DNA of 64,000 nt from Achromobacter agilis. GTDB lineage: Bacteria > Pseudomonadota > Gammaproteobacteria > Burkholderiales > Burkholderiaceae_B. Positions 62,376 through 64,000 of the stretch are shown piece by piece. How positions within the stretch are numbered: position 1 is the stretch's first letter; the number at the start of each line of letters is the position of its first letter. The stretch is taken from assembly GCF_900496965.1 (NCBI RefSeq), contig NZ_UFQB01000006.1:212461-276460 (forward strand), read 5' to 3'. The notes below the pieces were generated by a model that saw only the letters and a program-made list of their open reading frames with translations, did no database searches and was not told the DNA's origin. The position numbers and the translations under genes are program-made.

Positions 62376-63065
62376 CTACCTTTCCCGGACATACCGCCGG
62401 ATCTCCTGCGCGGCGCCCGTGGTCCATTCATCGATCAACGGTTGCAGCTTGGATAACTGGACGCCGCCGCTGCCCTGGGTGGCGTTTGCGACCCGCTCGC
62501 CAGTCCCACCCCGCACCGATGCGTACAGCAAGTCGCCTGACATGCTGTCCGTGACCCGCGATTCAATGGCGACCGTTGCGTTGCGCGGCAAGCCGCCTTC
62601 CAGAGCGGCCTTGGCGCCGGTCATGACCAACGCGATGGGGATGTACTGGTAGACCTCCAGCGATTGCGTGGCGGTTCCGACCGCCGTGAGCGCGATGCGT
62701 ACGTGAGCCACGCCGGGCCCCGCGCGATCGGCCAGCCGGACCTGTTGGCCGACCTTGCGCCGCAGCGTTTCGTTGACCGCGTTGCGGATCTGCACAAGGG
62801 TTTCCATCGACACGTCCTCGGAAGGCCTGGGCTCGGGGTAATAGACAACGGGATCGAGCCATACCGCCGTATAGTGGGCGGGCGTGAAAGCGGGGTTCAC
62901 GTAAAGCAGGCGGGTTCCGCCGCCGAGGGCAGGCTCTTGGCGCAGAAGCGAGTAGTCAGGGAGAAAACCGGACTCCTGGGACGTTGGGGCGGTCGAACAG
63001 CCGGCGGCCAGGGCGGCGGCCGAGATGGCCAGGACAAAAGTACGCAGCGCGTGGTTGATGCTCAT
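62376..63065 (-). CDS. DUF3313-family lipoprotein
   Basis: A 229-residue lipoprotein. The signal peptide ends in ALAAGC with the lipidated cysteine at residue 23. The body reads like DUF3313 proteins (FLPDYSLLRQEPALGGGTRLLYVNP, YTAVWLDPVVYYPEP, ALTAVGTATQSLEVYQYIPIALV). GGAAG lies eight bases before ATG 63065. Function unknown. It is upstream of the DUF1254 gene on the same strand, 132 bp away, and together with the barrel protein may form an envelope unit. Confidence 0.85.
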   Translation of the reverse strand: MSINHALRTFVLAISAAALAAGCSTAPTSQESGFLPDYSLLRQEPALGGGTRLLYVNPAFTPAHYTAVWLDPVVYYPEPRPSEDVSMETLVQIRNAVNETLRRKVGQQVRLADRAGPGVAHVRIALTAVGTATQSLEVYQYIPIALVMTGAKAALEGGLPRNATVAIESRVTDSMSGDLLYASVRGGTGERVANATQGSGGVQLSKLQPLIDEWTTGAAQEIRRYVRER

Positions 63066-63508
63066 GCAACTTCCTTCGGATGGAAACAGGGACTTGGTGA
63101 TCCTGGCTGCAGGCGCTGCGTGGAGGGGGATTTCGTGCAAAGCAGATTCCCCGCTCGTGGGTGCATATTCCGTCCAGTTTGCACAAAAATCCAATTATTC
63201 TTTTGAAGATGATGCCGAACGGCAACAGATACCTGAATTGGGCTTTCAGGACTATTTTCTCCGCATGCGTTTTATGGTTGCAATCGTACGCAGAAGCGCT
63301 TTCCGGTATTCAAATGCGAAGCATCGGGAAAATGGAATCTCGCGTTCCTCGACTCGCCGCAGCACGAAGAGTAGGGACAAGAAAATCGGGCCGCCACTCA
63401 TTTTGCGCCAGCACAGGCACCGCAATGGGCCGTGGGCTGACGCTGCCAGCTGGGCCGTGACAGGAAGGGGGAAAGGGGGGAGGCGTGTCCGGGCCGCGCC
63501 GCGTCGGA
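63066..63508. other. Gene-free, relatively AT-rich stretch
   Basis: About 440 bp with no believable gene on either strand. The part from 63170 to 63380 is visibly richer in A and T than the rest of the window. I see no RNA gene, terminator or repeat in it. Confidence 0.5.
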
Positions 63509-63736
63509 TCAGGAGGCCGGCAGGTGCGTCGCGTTGCTGTCTTGCGGTTGGGCTTCTTCTTCGTCGTCGAACCCCCAGTCTCCGACCGTGTACCAATCCT
63601 CGCCCAGCAGTTCGGCGGGATGCATGGTGCGGCCCGACCCGTTGCCGCAGGCGAGCGAGTCAGTGGGGCAATAGCGGTCGCAGCCCCAGCAGATGCGCTC
63701 GGGGTGTTTGGGGTGCAGAGGAAACTTCTTGGCCAT
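63509..63736 (-). CDS. DUF3079 small cysteine-rich protein
   Basis: A 75-residue protein of the DUF3079 family. The hallmark is a tight cluster PKHPERICWGCDRYCPTDSLACGNG with four cysteines, which suggests a small metal or iron-sulphur site, followed by HPAELLGEDWYTVGDWG. No signal peptide. Function unknown. It lies upstream of tRNA-Arg copy 3. Confidence 0.88.
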   Translation of the reverse strand: MAKKFPLHPKHPERICWGCDRYCPTDSLACGNGSGRTMHPAELLGEDWYTVGDWGFDDEEEAQPQDSNATHLPAS

Positions 63737-63877
63737 GCCGGATGCCTGATATCTGGTCGGCGCGCGCAGAGTCCGCCGCCTACGTATTCAGCGTACTGCG
63801 GTGTCCCGGGCCTCTTCTTTGACCTGGCGCAAACCAGGCGGCAGGGCCGGATGCCCACAACGGGCAGCGCGTTCAAT

Positions 63878-63907
63878 TTGCGCGCCGTGTTTGTTTCGTG
63901 GTATAAA
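63878..63907 (+). promoter_or_regulatory. Promoter of tRNA-Arg copy 3
   Basis: TTGCGC (63878) and TATAAA (63902) with an 18-bp spacer (17 if GTATAA is taken). The leader from TATAA on shares GCCTCTTT with that of copy 2. Confidence 0.65.
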
Positions 63908-63922
63908 CACGCCTCTTTCGGG

Positions 63923-63999
63923 GCGCCCGTAGCTCAGCTGGATAGAGTACCTGGCTACGAACCAGGGGGTCGTAGGTTCGAATCCTGCCGGGCGCACCA
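63923..63999 (+). tRNA. tRNA-Arg (ACG), copy 3
   Basis: Identical to copy 1 over all 77 nt (discriminator A73, encoded CCA). It ends one base before the window edge. Confidence 0.96.
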
Positions 64000-64000
64000 A

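Overview
The window is high-GC, gene-dense chromosomal DNA of a betaproteobacterium of the family Alcaligenaceae, most likely Achromobacter or a close relative. The strongest clue is the azurin at 44061-44510: its 129-residue mature protein looks nearly the same as the Alcaligenes (Achromobacter) denitrificans azurin as I remember it. Other clues are the Bug-type solute receptors, the dapA-bamC pair, a complete clade I nitrous-oxide reductase cluster and the many small IclR, GntR, LysR and TetR regulators. This is inference from protein resemblance; no database was searched.

Layout. 1-831: two overlapping small unknown genes at the left edge. 1015-11695: mostly housekeeping genes (ypfJ-like protease, YciO-type protein, M50 protease, dapA-bamC, roxA-mutS, an aldose-1-epimerase relative). 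11826-15614: a LysR-regulated oxidoreductase pair, a basic DUF6496 protein and dodecin. 15615-17195: a 1.6-kb gene-poor stretch filled with repeats, namely four units carrying DnaA-box-like sites, two copies of a GTGTCTGACAC palindrome element, a 128-bp self-complementary element and a glutamine-codon microsatellite. 17196-20643: an FMN reductase and a TetR-controlled dehydrogenase/efflux unit with two matching operators. 20963-24212: a decaying region with a truncated LysR gene and an internally deleted transporter. 24429-29449: a tightly coupled imelysin, di-haem oxidase, imelysin, DUF1513 operon, probably for iron uptake. 29599-33940: mscS-type channel, an IclR/Bug receptor pair, a tandem palindrome array and trmJ.

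34072-44510: suhB, then nosRZDFYL-apbE on the minus strand and azurin on the plus strand, with FNR/DNR-like boxes between nosR and azurin. This is the machinery that reduces N2O to N2 plus a likely periplasmic electron carrier. 44701-55288: housekeeping genes (TerC/CBS protein, uppP, lpxH, a cyclophilin with an unusual structure, cysS, a DNA glycosylase, accA, tilS, lysC). 55377-64000: tRNA-Ser, selU, a Bug receptor / TfdA-like dioxygenase / IclR module, and three tRNA-Arg(ACG) genes. The second and third tRNA-Arg genes bracket a 4.1-kb accessory segment of envelope proteins of unknown role.

I saw no insertion sequence, transposase, integrase or CRISPR array. The best leads are the regularly phased palindrome arrays (52 bp between sites), the 128-bp structured element, the signal peptide-cyclophilin fusion gene with an internal start, and the tRNA-bracketed segment.
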